A stretch of 64,000 nucleotides of DNA from Planctomycetales bacterium 10988 (GTDB lineage: Bacteria > Planctomycetota > Planctomycetia > Pirellulales > Pb10988), in assembly GCA_009664345.1 (NCBI GenBank), contig CP043547.1:6228709-6292708 (forward strand), in the 5' to 3' direction. The notes under the pieces were generated by a model, which saw nothing but the letters and a program-made list of their open reading frames with translations, was not told the DNA's origin and did not search any database. The position numbers and the translations under genes were made by a program. Below are positions 35,517-46,000 of this stretch, piece after piece. The number at the start of each line of letters is the position of its first letter. The stretch's first letter is position 1.

Positions 35517-35930
35517 TTAAGTATCTTCGGAGAGTGAATCTCTAAGCTCTTTGTAGAAATCAGGGTCTTCTCCACAATTTGGATTGTAGTTCATTTCCAG
35601 GTGATGCGTACCATCTGGAAAGATAGAAAGAACGATTCCATACCAATCCCTGTGGGAAGCAGTATTTTTTGATCTCCATAAGTCCATTATGAGAGGGCCT
35701 ACTCTCGCTTTGCGAGATATACTGGTTACCTTTGAAATAAGTTTATCCTGTGGATCGATCAATCTGATCTTACTAATTGCCGCAGCACTTCCTTCAGGTT
35801 TGAATCGTGCGTCCAAATACACACGTTTCCATTCCTTAAACTCAGACTGATTTACGGCTTTAAATAGTATTGAAACAATTTGTTCTATTATTTCATCGAA
35901 ATTTTTACTCATGGTTGAAATCCGCTTCAT
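35517..35930 (-). CDS. Immunity-protein-like small cytoplasmic protein (possibly YezG/DUF600 type)
   Basis: A 137-aa soluble acidic protein. It opens with an amphipathic helix (NFDEIIEQIVSILFKAV), followed by beta-strand-rich sequence (WKRVYLDARFKPEG), WYGIVLSIFPDGTHHLEMNYNPNCGEDPDFYKEL, and an acidic end. The layout resembles YezG/DUF600-type immunity proteins that neutralise secreted nuclease toxins, but the match is by eye only. A second Met at residue 7 is a possible start. It directly abuts the IS5-family element and the decayed segment, consistent with an orphan immunity gene. Confidence 0.6.
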   Translation of the reverse strand: MKRISTMSKNFDEIIEQIVSILFKAVNQSEFKEWKRVYLDARFKPEGSAAAISKIRLIDPQDKLISKVTSISRKARVGPLIMDLWRSKNTASHRDWYGIVLSIFPDGTHHLEMNYNPNCGEDPDFYKELRDSLSEDT

Positions 35931-36032
35931 TATACTAATGATTGAATTTATTGTTTATATATTCCATTAAAAACTGTTAGTTATTGGTGCAGTGCTTCAA
36001 CCGATCAGAAAAATAGAATGTACTTCTACATA

Positions 36033-36070
36033 AACAAAGCCGTATAGAATTTTTCTACACGGCTTTGTTT
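36033..36070. terminator. Bidirectional-type stem-loop terminator
   Basis: ACAAAGCCGTATAGAA and TTCTACACGGCTTTGT pair almost fully, with T-runs on both sides. It lies 31 bp beyond the stop of the PH-domain gene (minus strand) and may also insulate the immunity-like gene region. Confidence 0.85.
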
Positions 36071-36100
36071 TATTGTTAAAAATTTTAAAACAGAAAGCTT

Positions 36101-36751
36101 TTAAATATTGGTAATGTGTAGACCACGGCGAATACGTTCGGCGCGGCGGGCTTTATCAATGAGATCGGTCACTTCTTGCACATTCGTAATTCCTGGCATG
36201 AAGAGTTCCGGATGAGAACGATCGCTAGAATGAAGGCAAATGGTTCCAATGCCAAAGAAGCGTTCGACAAAGCCTTGTTCAAAACCTACGTCGTCGACAT
36301 CGATCACTTCAATCCGATCTGTGATACGCTTGATGATGCCGTGTTCGTGAATGAAACGTTGTGTTGTCAGACGATAGCGAACATTGATCGTGCGATAAAG
36401 TGCTTTAACGGCTTCATAGACAATGATAATCAAGGCCAAGCCAAGCAGAATCGCCCAAACATAATTTGCCCACAGCGAGAAAAAGATCGTGATAAAGATC
36501 AACGCAATACAGAGAAGTCCTGCCACGATCCACTCACCAGCGAGGGCCTTCGGGTTATAACCCCCGATCCAGAGGTCTTCTTCGGGTTCGTCATCTTGGC
36601 TGGTCGGGGCACCGACTTGTTCGCGGAAGCGTTCGGCTGGGGAATTCTGTTTTTCCGGGGCTTGATAAGGATTTCCGCCTTCGGGTTCCGCAGGCTTTTC
36701 CGGAGCTGGCTTGGGTTCCGGGGTAGGCTTCGGTTCGGGCGTCTCGCTCAT
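36101..36751 (-). CDS. Membrane protein with bacterial PH domain
   Basis: A 216-aa protein with a good ribosome site (AGGAAGGATC) before the ATG. Residues 1-60 are a Pro/Glu/Lys-rich cytoplasmic tail (PEPKPTPEPKPAPEKP). Two adjacent transmembrane helices follow (WIVAGLLCIALIFITIFFSLW and YVWAILLGLALIIIVYEAV, about 75-117). The PH domain then has YRLTTQRFIHEHGIIKRITDRIEVIDVDDV and GIGTICLHSSDRSHPELFMPGI, as in the YdbT/bPH2 family. Function is not established for this family. A terminator follows the gene. Confidence 0.85.
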   Translation of the reverse strand: MSETPEPKPTPEPKPAPEKPAEPEGGNPYQAPEKQNSPAERFREQVGAPTSQDDEPEEDLWIGGYNPKALAGEWIVAGLLCIALIFITIFFSLWANYVWAILLGLALIIIVYEAVKALYRTINVRYRLTTQRFIHEHGIIKRITDRIEVIDVDDVGFEQGFVERFFGIGTICLHSSDRSHPELFMPGITNVQEVTDLIDKARRAERIRRGLHITNI

Positions 36752-37283
36752 GATTGATCCTTCCTAAAGGCAGTTTAGATAATTCTTTGATGGCTGGGAG
36801 GAGATTCGTAACAGCGATGATTGTGTTTGCACAGGAGTCAATCGACAACACGTTCAAACATGGAACAGCATCAACAGCTGAAGAATGTTCACACTAGGTA
36901 TTGTTCGAGCCTCTAAACATCCCCTACCAACTTGCATTTGTAAAGCCAGGTGCTTGCATTATAGCTTGGCAGGGCATTTTGGTCACACTTCGATCGCTGG
37001 TTCCATAAGGTTCTTGCCAGGATTCGCGTTCTGAAAAAGACCGGTTCGCAACGTTGTTGGGGTTTCTAGCATGGGAATGTTGTACGGATGAACTGGTCGT
37101 TCTCTACGCTCTGTTTGACTATAACGGAGAATAGTGACCATGCAATGTGGTTTGTTTCAAATCTTGGCTAGTGGTTCGGGAATCCCCTGAGCCTACCTTC
37201 GCTTAGGGAAACGAAAGTGGAACGGTTTTGGATCAAGCGAATTCATGCCGGCTTGATTCACGGATTAGACTGAAGGAACGAAT
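36752..37283. other. Intergenic region upstream of nrdR
   Basis: About 530 bp between divergent genes, with no recognised RNA or ORF beyond overlaps with the neighbour. Promoters for the PH-domain gene and nrdR should lie here. I saw no clear NrdR box. Confidence 0.4.
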
Positions 37284-37754
37284 ATGAAATGCCCCTACTG
37301 CCGTGCTGACAATGATCGCGTGGTAGATTCTCGTGCCTCCCAAGATGGCTTTGCCGTGCGTCGTCGTCGCCTTTGCTCAAGTTGTGGTCGCCGCTATACG
37401 ACCTACGAGCGGGTAGAAGAGGCCGTCTTGAAGGTGGTGAAAAAGGATAAAAGTCGCGTTCCTTACGACCGTAATCGTATCAAATCCGGAATCGAGAAAG
37501 CTTGTTGGAAGCGTCCGATCAGCCCGGATCAAATCGATCGCATTCTCGCTCGGATTGAAGATGATCTCTATGCGAACTTTGAATCGGAAGTCCCCAGCGA
37601 ACACATTGGCGAACTCGTGATGCAAGAACTCAGCGAGCTGGATCAAGTCGCTTATGTCCGTTTCGCCAGTATTTACCGCGAATTTAAAGACGTGCAAGAC
37701 TTTCTGCGAGAGGTCGAACCGATGTTGGATGCGACGAAGCGACTCCGCTCTTAG
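37284..37754 (+). CDS. nrdR: Transcriptional repressor NrdR
   Basis: A 156-aa repressor of ribonucleotide reductase genes. The zinc ribbon is complete (CPYC at 3-6 and CSSCGRRYTTYERVE at 32-46). The ATP-cone follows from about residue 49 (VVKKDKSRVPYDRNRIKSGI, IGELVMQELSELDQVAYVRFASIYREF). It senses dATP/ATP. Length is standard. It is monocistronic, followed by a weak hairpin near 37870. Confidence 0.97.
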   Translation: MKCPYCRADNDRVVDSRASQDGFAVRRRRLCSSCGRRYTTYERVEEAVLKVVKKDKSRVPYDRNRIKSGIEKACWKRPISPDQIDRILARIEDDLYANFESEVPSEHIGELVMQELSELDQVAYVRFASIYREFKDVQDFLREVEPMLDATKRLRS

Positions 37755-38073
37755 AGCATTCCACGAACAAATCTTTTCATCATCCTCTCATTTGAAAGCC
37801 ATTCGGCAATCAAGTTAGTTTTTTACTTGATCAAGATTTGCTGGTTCTACCCTTCTTAGCACACATTTCATGAAAAACCTCGCTGCTTTTCCCTGGGACG
37901 GGGTTTTCGAAATCACTCCTAGTCGTTCTATTCAAGAGTGCCTTTCTAGATGATCTGTTCGCGATCAAACCAGTGGACTCGCTCCTCGACATCGAAAGGT
38001 AGCCATAGTAGCCAATTTCGAGAAGACAAACCGCCGGAAGACAAGACTTCGGGCTAGGGTAGGAGACTCGGTT
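37755..38073. other. Intergenic region with possible terminator
   Basis: About 320 bp without a recognised gene. A hairpin at 37872-37908 (AAAACCTCG paired with CGGGGTTTT) could end nrdR transcription, though it lies over 100 bp from the stop and its T-run is short. Confidence 0.4.
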
Positions 38074-40008
38074 TTGAAAGAGTTAATGCCAATCTACTTA
38101 GTCAGTGTGCTCTCCTTGGGAGTGATCTCGCAATGGCTTGCTTGGAGAATGCGTCTCCCGGCGATTATGTTGCTCTTGCTGGTCGGGTTTATTTCCGGGT
38201 TTGTGGCACAACCCGAAGAATATATTCCTCAAGAGTTGCTTTTTGCGGTCGTTTCTCTTTCGGTCGCCGTGATTCTGTTTGAAGGGGGATTGAGTCTCCG
38301 CTTCCATGAAATCAAAGAAACCGGTCATGCGGTCTTCCGGCTCGTTACCATCGGAGTGTTAGTCACTTGGCTGCTCGCCTCCGCCGCAATGTGTACGCTG
38401 CTTGATTTCGGCTGGGGAATGGCTTTGGTACTGGGAGCGATTTTCACCGTGAGCGGGCCGACGGTCATTATTCCCCTTTTGCGAGATATCCAGCCGAAAC
38501 GCCGGATCGGGAATTTGGTAAAGTGGGAAGGAATCGTGAATGACCCCATCGGGGCGGTGTTGGCGGTGTTGGCCTATGAAGCGGTTGTCGCCGGGGGGTT
38601 CCGCGAGGCGGCCTTCGAGACCATGTTCAGCTTGGTAAAAGCCCTTTTTGTCGGCATTATCGGCGGTTTGATTGTCGCGTTGGTGTTGGTCTTTTTGCTG
38701 AAGCGATACTGGATTCCCGATTATCTGCAAAATACGGTCCTGCTGACCGCCGTGCTGATTTCCTTTGCATTAAGTAATTGGGTGCAGCATGAAAGCGGCC
38801 TAATCACCGTGACGGTCCTTGGTGTCTATCTAGCCAATCAGCGACAAGTTTCCGTGAGCCATATCATCGAATTCAAGGAAAATCTGAGGGTGATCCTGAT
38901 CGGCTGCCTCTTTATCGTCCTGGCCTCACGTTTACAGATCGAACAGATCATCGGCCTAGGATGGCAAGGGCTGGCCTTTGTCGGTCTGCTGCTGCTTTTC
39001 ATTCGTCCGTTAGCAGTGTTCCTCTCAACTTGGGGAACCTCACTCACTTGGAGAGAACGGACTTTCCTGGGATGGCTTCATCCTCGCGGGATCGTCGCGG
39101 CGGCGGTCAGCTCCGTCTTTGCCCTGGATATCGTGCAGAAAATCGGGGGCGGAAGTCTGCCGGAATCGATGAAATTCGACGCGGATAGAATGGTCCCAGT
39201 CGCCTTTTCAGTGATTGTCGGCACGGTCGGAATTTATGGTTTGACGGCATCCCTGTTGGCTCGTTGGCTAAAGATTGCCGACCCTGATCCGCAAGGGCTT
39301 CTTTTTGCTGGGGCAGACCCGTTCGTGCGAGCGATTGCCAAGGCCTTGCATGTGGAAGGGTATCACGTTCTGTTGGTGGATTCGAATCATCGCAACATTG
39401 CCGCGGCCCGGATGCAAGGACTTCCTGCGGTGAATGCCAGTATTCTCTCCGAGTTTACCGACGAACATCTCGACTTTGGCGGGATTGGACGATTGCTCTC
39501 CATGACCGCGAATGATGAAGTGAATACTTTGGCGGCCTTGCAATTCACCGAACGCTTCGGTCGGGCGGACCTTTATCAATTGGCTCCTGCCTCCACCGAA
39601 TCCTATCGTCAAGAGACGGTCTCCGCCGATTATCGAGGGCGAATTCTCTTTAGTCCCGACCTCACCCATGAGATTCTCACGCGGAAGTTTGCCGCTGGTG
39701 CCAAAGTCAAGAAGACGACCCTCAGTAGTTCCTTCACTTATGAAGATTACCTTTCCCATTACAAAGGAAAAGCTTCGATCCTGTTTGTGATGGAGGAATC
39801 GAATCGTCTGATCGTCCATGCCACCGATATGACCCTCAAGTTCAAATCGGGGCAAAAATTGATCAGCCTCGTCGATCCGGATGTTCTTCAAGAGACCGAA
39901 AAGGCTGGGGCGGATGACTCGATCAATCGTCCGAAGAAAAAAGGAAACGATGATTCGATTAATAAACCCAAGAAAAAGAAGGCAAGCAGCCCATCCGAAT
40001 CTTCCTAG
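38074..40008 (+). CDS. Sodium(potassium)/proton antiporter with TrkA-N and TrkA-C-like domains
   Basis: A 644-aa CPA1-type antiporter. The start is TTG at 38074, with AGGAG about 8 nt upstream. Residues about 1-400 form 12-13 transmembrane helices with VILFEGGLSLRFHEI, ILGAIFTVSGPTVIIPLLRDI and the ion-binding NDPIGAVLAVLAYE. A cytoplasmic NAD-binding TrkA-N-like domain follows (LLFAGADPFVRAIAKALHVEGYHVLLVDSN, about 410-520), then a TrkA-C-like segment. The tail holds two copies of a DDSINxPKKK motif, ending Lys/Ser-rich. It would move H+ against Na+ or K+. It converges with the next gene over 18 bp. Confidence 0.92.
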   Translation: MKELMPIYLVSVLSLGVISQWLAWRMRLPAIMLLLLVGFISGFVAQPEEYIPQELLFAVVSLSVAVILFEGGLSLRFHEIKETGHAVFRLVTIGVLVTWLLASAAMCTLLDFGWGMALVLGAIFTVSGPTVIIPLLRDIQPKRRIGNLVKWEGIVNDPIGAVLAVLAYEAVVAGGFREAAFETMFSLVKALFVGIIGGLIVALVLVFLLKRYWIPDYLQNTVLLTAVLISFALSNWVQHESGLITVTVLGVYLANQRQVSVSHIIEFKENLRVILIGCLFIVLASRLQIEQIIGLGWQGLAFVGLLLLFIRPLAVFLSTWGTSLTWRERTFLGWLHPRGIVAAAVSSVFALDIVQKIGGGSLPESMKFDADRMVPVAFSVIVGTVGIYGLTASLLARWLKIADPDPQGLLFAGADPFVRAIAKALHVEGYHVLLVDSNHRNIAAARMQGLPAVNASILSEFTDEHLDFGGIGRLLSMTANDEVNTLAALQFTERFGRADLYQLAPASTESYRQETVSADYRGRILFSPDLTHEILTRKFAAGAKVKKTTLSSSFTYEDYLSHYKGKASILFVMEESNRLIVHATDMTLKFKSGQKLISLVDPDVLQETEKAGADDSINRPKKKGNDDSINKPKKKKASSPSESS

Positions 40009-40026
40009 GAGGTAAGCTCGACGGGA

Positions 40027-40845
40027 CTATTGGATGGTGTATTCCAAGTAAGGTTCAGGAGTTTTCATGAACCGTTCTCGGGCCGATTTGTCTTTGAAAA
40101 ACCAGAGCCGATCACGAAAGATCAATGCGGCTTTCGGGTTCCCTTCGGTGGCCTGTGACTCTTCCAAAGCCGTGACTGGGCAGAAACCATCCACGACGGG
40201 CCAATACTTTTCCGGGTTTTTTTGGAACTTCTCAAGTTGATCCTCGGAGGCGAATTGCAACTTTTTACCGTGATAGGTCATCGTCACGCTGCCTTCACCC
40301 ACAGTGAACTTCTTATCTTCGAGCATGCTGACCAAGCACATCCCTCCAAAGGCAAGTTCCGCTTTCTCTGGAAGGACCGGTCGGGTCGCACGAAAGGTCG
40401 TCGGAGGTCCTGAACCGGCGGAGATATGGGGATCAAGCCGATCTGCAAATTCAGCCGCGGTACGAAATCCAACGATTCGATCTACCACCCTCAGATTGCT
40501 GGAAAGAATCAACGTTGTGGGAAAGCCGTCCACTTTGAAGCTTTCCACCAAGGATTGCTGGCGATCTCCGTCAATATGGACGGGGATAAAATGCTCATTG
40601 ATCTTCCGGGCGATCAGCGCCTGCGAGAAAGTCTCCCGTTCCATTTTATGGCAATAGCCACACCAATCCGCACCGAATTGGACCAGCATCAGCTTGTTAG
40701 ATTGCTTGGCTTCTTTCACAGCCTGGCGGAAATCGTCCTTCCATCGAAGTTCGCCGGCTTGCGTGAACGCGGTCGAACCTAAAAGGAAACAGATAAGACT
40801 GACGCAGAGGGAGAAATCTCGAACTCGTTGATTCATGTTCTTCAT
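40027..40845 (-). CDS. Secreted thioredoxin-fold protein with two YHS-like domains
   Basis: A 272-aa exported protein. Signal peptide about 1-30 (LCVSLICFLLGSTAFTQAG). The thioredoxin fold (about 33-150) carries the redox motif WCGYC in LVQFGADWCGYCHKMERETF and the cis-Pro in VDGFPTTLIL. Two YHS-like modules follow: FGGMCLVSML through YHGKKLQFASEDQLEKFQKNPEKYW, and GFCPVTALEE through FRDRLWFFKDKSARERFMKTPEPYL (each in pieces). YHS domains bind metal in some proteins, so a role in periplasmic thiol or metal handling is plausible. A second Met at residue 4 is an alternative start. Confidence 0.88.
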   Translation of the reverse strand: MKNMNQRVRDFSLCVSLICFLLGSTAFTQAGELRWKDDFRQAVKEAKQSNKLMLVQFGADWCGYCHKMERETFSQALIARKINEHFIPVHIDGDRQQSLVESFKVDGFPTTLILSSNLRVVDRIVGFRTAAEFADRLDPHISAGSGPPTTFRATRPVLPEKAELAFGGMCLVSMLEDKKFTVGEGSVTMTYHGKKLQFASEDQLEKFQKNPEKYWPVVDGFCPVTALEESQATEGNPKAALIFRDRLWFFKDKSARERFMKTPEPYLEYTIQ

Positions 40846-41134
40846 ACTTCCAAGGCAAAGGGGAAAGTCAGGTATTTCGACTGTATGATTATCTACTCGG
40901 TGTGGGAAAGGTATCTGTTAGTTTATTAACAATTATCAAATAAATCTTGCCCCTCGTTTGGGGGTGTTTGGCGGATAATGTGACTTTTTGCGATTCGGGA
41001 GGTCATAAGTTCAATGCCGATTTACCATAACGATTTTTGAATTTTTAAGGAAGGGTTTTCGTGGCGATGCGGCGTTCATTAAAATAGCCTCGAAATCCAA
41101 TTTTTTCCAAATCTGTTTCGAAGGACATTCAAGC

Positions 41135-42043
41135 ATGGGAACCGCACTCAATCGCCGACAAATCTTGACTGGAACCGCCGCCGCTTTGGCAAGTCTCGGA
41201 TATGGAGTTTACTCCCAAGGCCAGGAAACAGCAGAAAAGCAGAGAGGAAAAGAAGGCTCAGCCGTGCGCGAAGGTCGCATTCGCCACTCAGTCGTTCCAT
41301 GGTGTTTCAAGCCGATGCCGGTTGAGCAGCTTGCCCACCATGCCAAAGCCCTCGGCATTGAATCCGTGGAATTGATCGATCCCAAGTATTTTCCTTTGTT
41401 ACAAGAGTTGGGACTCACCTGCGCGATTGGCAGCAGTGGACTTGGTTTTCGCTTTGGTTTGGCCAATCCTGCTTATGAAGAAAAATGTCTGAAAGCCTTA
41501 CGCGAGAATATTGAGCATTGTTCAGCCTTCGGAGTGAAACGGATCATCACTTTCTCCGGCATGAGCGAAGGGATTCCGCAGGATGTCGGTTTGGAGAATA
41601 TGGTCAAAGCAGTCAAAAAAATCATCGGGCTCGCGGAAAAGAAAGACGTCGCCATTTGTGTCGAGATGCTCAACACCCGCGTTTCTGAAACGATGAAAGG
41701 GCATCCCGGTTATATGGCAGATTCGATTGAATGGTGCGTGGAACTCTGCCAGCGAGTCGATTCGCCCCACATGAAAATTCTCTTCGATATTTATCACGTG
41801 CAAATTATGCAAGGCGATATCATCAAACGAATCCGCGAGTTCCATCCTTATATTGGACATTATCACACCGCCGGAAATCCCGGTCGCAATGAATTGGACG
41901 ATCAACAAGAAATCAACTACCCAGCGATCATGAAAGCCATCGTCGAGTCCAATTACGATGGTTTCGTTGGCCACGAATTCATTCCAAGGGAAGAAAATGC
42001 GGTCGAGTCCCTCAGACAGGCCGTAAAAGTCTGCACGGTCTAA
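41135..42043 (+). CDS. Exported TIM-barrel sugar isomerase/epimerase-like protein
   Basis: A 302-aa AP endonuclease family 2-type TIM barrel, related to hydroxypyruvate isomerases and xylose-isomerase-like enzymes. The N-terminus has a Tat-type signal (NRRQILTGTAAALASLGYG). Barrel landmarks are VVPWCFKPMPVEQLAHHAKALGIESVELID, GVKRIITFSG, VAICVEMLNTR (metal-binding Glu), ILFDIYHVQIMQGD (Asp and His) and IGHYHTAGNPGRNELDDQQEINY, then YDGFVGHEFIP. All expected metal ligands are visible. It is likely to isomerise a sugar or keto acid in the periplasm. It stands alone. Confidence 0.88.
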   Translation: MGTALNRRQILTGTAAALASLGYGVYSQGQETAEKQRGKEGSAVREGRIRHSVVPWCFKPMPVEQLAHHAKALGIESVELIDPKYFPLLQELGLTCAIGSSGLGFRFGLANPAYEEKCLKALRENIEHCSAFGVKRIITFSGMSEGIPQDVGLENMVKAVKKIIGLAEKKDVAICVEMLNTRVSETMKGHPGYMADSIEWCVELCQRVDSPHMKILFDIYHVQIMQGDIIKRIREFHPYIGHYHTAGNPGRNELDDQQEINYPAIMKAIVESNYDGFVGHEFIPREENAVESLRQAVKVCTV

Positions 42044-42303
42044 ATTCTCACAATCCTTCCTATTCGAAGCTTTTCCCTTGAAAACAAGGCTTTTCGCACG
42101 ATCGGTTCCTCTCGTGGCAGACGGTTCTTTGGCAAGATTTTCGTTGTCAATAGAAAAAACCGCAAGTTCGGCGCAATCGGACACGATAATAACAGCAGGT
42201 ATCAAGCCCGACATGCGCCAAATGTGATGGCATCCTCCTGGTACGTTGAGTCCCAGCAGAGAACCACTGCCCGCTTTCGTAGAGCCACATGGGGGAACCT
42301 TCC

Positions 42304-42873
42304 ATGTTTATTCGACCGTGTACATTATTGCTTACCGTTTTGGGAGTGGTTTCGTTGCTGAGCAGCACCGGTTGCCACTACCATCTTATTTGGGGAGGAC
42401 CGGAATTTGGTCCTGCGACCTTCCCTACGCCGGTGAGCCCGTATTTTCAAGATCGTAAAGAAGACGAATTTTGGGTTCACGAGCGGTACGAACGTGTACC
42501 GATTTTGGGACCGGTCACCGCCGGTGGCCCTCCTCGTGCCCTCGATCCGCCGACGCCGGATGAAGTCATCCGCGCCCTGCCCAGTATCGAAGGGGGACTT
42601 CCCTTCTTATGGGAAAAACAGCGAAACAACGTCCGAATGGTGATCGAACCGGTTGCGGACTATGTTGATCCGCCACGGGTCTATCCGTTGATCGGTCCGG
42701 CCCAGCACCACCATGCTCACTACAAATGTACGGTGTTCTGCTCGGAAGTCACCCGCAATGGGTGGCCTCTCCCGCACACCTTGCATGATCAAGAAGTCGT
42801 GCATGTGGTCTACATTGACCATAACCACCTGCACATGGTTGGTGATGTCTCCGGTGGCGGCAACTACCCGTAA
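42304..42873 (+). CDS. Lipoprotein of unknown function
   Basis: A 189-aa protein. The ATG at 42304 is chosen because GGGGGAA lies 7 nt before it; an in-frame ATG at 42289 would precede it. The signal ends in a lipobox, LLSSTGC, so Cys becomes the lipidated N-terminus. The mature protein is Pro-rich (GPATFPTPVSPYFQ, GGPPRALDPPTPDEV) and ends His-rich (AQHHHAHYKCTVFC, VVYIDHNHLHMVGDVSGG). The histidines may bind metal. It lies about 190 bp upstream of the TPR gene and on the same strand as the TolQ cluster, which hints at an envelope role. Confidence 0.78.
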   Translation: MFIRPCTLLLTVLGVVSLLSSTGCHYHLIWGGPEFGPATFPTPVSPYFQDRKEDEFWVHERYERVPILGPVTAGGPPRALDPPTPDEVIRALPSIEGGLPFLWEKQRNNVRMVIEPVADYVDPPRVYPLIGPAQHHHAHYKCTVFCSEVTRNGWPLPHTLHDQEVVHVVYIDHNHLHMVGDVSGGGNYP

Positions 42874-43064
42874 CCAGACTCACCGTGTCAATCCAAAGCT
42901 GTCTGGTCAGAACAAACCGTTTGCCGAGGGAGGTCGCAAGATCGAACTCGGCTTCGGTACGTCCTGCCGACAGTCTTTTTGTTCCGCCCTCCGCTGCTTA
43001 GATAATGTTCTAAGTCCGGAGTTGCCAACCGAAGAACCTTTCCGGTTCCTCAAGAGAGGTTTCC

Positions 43065-46000
43065 ATGGAAACCGCCCGCCTTCCGCTTCAACTTTCGCGT
43101 TTCTTTCTCTTGACGTTGGGAAGCCTCCTTTGCTTGAGTTCCCATCTTCTTGCGGAAGATACGCCTGACGAAGTCTTTGCCTTGGCCAAAGGGCATTACA
43201 TTGCCGGCGATTGGCAATCCGCCGCGGAACATTTCAAGTCGTTTCTGATCAATACCCCAGAGCATCCCCGCTTGGATGACGCTGCTTTTTATTTGGCGGA
43301 ATCGTATCATCAATTGCAGCAATACGAGCGGGCCAATCAAATCTATCAAATCTTTCTGGAAGAAGCCTCTGGGCATACTTCCACGAAAAGAGCCTTGTTC
43401 CGGCTTTGCGAAACGTATTACTTTCTAGAGAATTTCAAGCAAGCCGAGCGGACGCTCCATCGATTCGAGATCGAATACCCTGCCGATCCGCTGTTGGGCA
43501 AATTGTGGCTCTTGCAAGGCTTTCATGAACTCGATCGTCAGGCGTGGTCCTCGGCGGAGGATTATTTCAGCCGCACGCTTGCGACCTTTCCAGAGACGCC
43601 GCTTGCTATCAAAGCCCGATTTGGCCTTGCCGAGTACCATCAACAAGTCAAGCAAAAGCCGAAAGCGATCGAGGTCTATCAAGCGATCTTGGCTGAAGGA
43701 ACGGTTGCCGAACAAGCCGAGGCACGTTTTCTCCTGGGAAAACTGCAACTGGACCTTCAGCAATTTGATTCCGCCTTGGAATCCTTAGAGACTTTTGTTC
43801 AATCAAATCCAAAGGCCCCCCAAGTTCCTGAAGCACATCGACTGATTGCTTGGATCTATTTAAAAGAGCAACGATATCAAGAAGCGGAAGCTCTTCTCGA
43901 ACAGCAATCGATCACTGCAGAGAATGAACAAGAAGTCCGCTTCGGGCTGGCCGAATGTGCCTTGCATTCGCTCGGTTGGGCTGAAGCTCAGACTCACCTT
44001 GAAGCATTGAGCAAACAAGAGTCTGTGAGTCCGAAAGTGCGTCGAGAAATCTTCGCGAATCTGGAACGGGTTTTTTATGAACAACAAAATTGGCCCGCGT
44101 TGTTGAGTCAGATCGAACGTTCTTCGCAAGACCTTCCCTTGGAAAAATTCTCCTCCGAGCGGATCTCCCGTGCATTGACCGCTGCGAAACTACTGGAGAA
44201 GTGGGATTTGGCTCATCAGTTCGCGACCACATTGCTAGCCAGTAAGACAACTTTGAACGATCCTTCTGAGATCACGTTGCTAAAGGGAAAAGCGCTTTTT
44301 GAATTGGGGAAGTACCCGGAAGCCTTGGCTACTTTAAACGGACTGGAAACCGAGAACCCCCGGCAATCGCTGGAACGCGATCTCTTGATTGCGCTGACCT
44401 GGCAATCCCAAGCGAAGCTCGATCAGGCCGCGGAGGTCTTTTTTCGGTGGGAACAGCGGATATTGAATGATCCGGAAATCTTGCAAGAAAACGCCTTCAT
44501 GGCAGGGAAGTTATTGCTTTTCTGTAGTCGGCATTATGCCAATCAAGGGAGAATCGCTGAGGCGGAATGCCTCTTGGAACGCGTTGCAAAGCTCCTTGAA
44601 ACCATCAAAGAACCCGAGGACCGAGCCTCGTTGACGGCGGCCCATCGGTGGGAAGAGAATCGTTTGCTTGCTCTTCAAAACCGCTTTTTGGAAGTTTGGA
44701 AACGACTGGATCAACAAGCTTCCTTGGATGATTCTTCCCCGTTGCGTGAACAACTGCTCTTGGCGGAGCGTGCTTTTGACGCGAATCAATACACGTGGTG
44801 CGAACGCTTTGCCAACCGGATTTATCAGCGAGCGGAAGCAGAGGATTTGGAGTTGCGGCGGGATGCCTTGGGCTGGCTCGTTCGTGCTTCGTTTGCCTTG
44901 GAAGATTGGGAGCGTACCTCGGAACTGTTGGCGGATTACTTTCAATACCCGAGCGATACCGAGGAACTCGCGGAATTTTGGCTGATGGAAGCCCAGACGT
45001 TTGAGCAAATGAAGAAGACTCCGGCGGCCTTGCATCGGTACATGATGACATTGGACTATTACCCTCATCATCCTATCTATGGAGAAGCCTTGGCCCGCTT
45101 GGCTCATCTGCTGGATACGTTGGAGGAGAATGAAGAATCCGCGCGGCTCTATCGGGAGTTGCTCGAAGATTATGACCAGCACCTTGAACTCGGGGCGAAG
45201 CTCGATTCGAAAGATCGCTATCTTTATCAGGCGGCCTGGGTGGAACTGGAATGCATGAATCGGGAACAGGCCATCACTTGGTTCCGAGAATTGAGTGCGA
45301 ATTATCCCAACAGCCCCCACATCCAAGAGGCACGTTACTCTCTGGCGAAGACCGCTTATCAAGCTCAAAAGTTGGAGGAAGCCGTTCACCTGACCCAGGT
45401 GCTCCTCTCGCATCCGCTCTCTGACGAACTTCATCAGAACGGGCTTTATCTGGATGGCCTATTGCAAATTCAGCTCAAGGATTGGGAGGCTGCCGCTTAT
45501 TCCTTCGATCAATTGAATCAGCGGTTCCCCCTAAATCCCTGGCAAATCACCGTCCGTTATTGGCTAGGTCGATCTTTGTTGAACGCTCAAGCGAACGAAG
45601 AGGCCTTGGAGGCTTGGTCTGCTTTGTCTTTAGAAACAGAACTGTCCCGTGCCGCGAAAACCACGGCGGAAGAAAAACTTTTGCAACTTGCCCAATTCGG
45701 AATGATTGAACTTCAACTGAAATTAAGGCGAGCCGAGGAAGCCGAACAATCCGCAGGTGCTTGGATCGCTACGTATCCAGAATCCACCCGGCTTGCCCAA
45801 GTGTATTATTTGAAAGCCCAAGCTTATATCCAACAACAGGCTTGGTCGGATGCTCGGGAATCCCTCGCCCTTGCTTTGGAGAAATCAGAAAAGTCCGAAA
45901 CGTGGCGAGCCTCCGCTCAGAAGCAACTTGCCGATATGTTCTTCCAACAAGGAGCCCTCGAAATGGCGAAGGAAGAATATCTAAAAGTCGGGCACTTTCA

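Noticed and set aside
44511-45434. 307-codon minus-strand ORF
   Set aside because: Antisense to the TPR gene, whose repeats are unmistakable.
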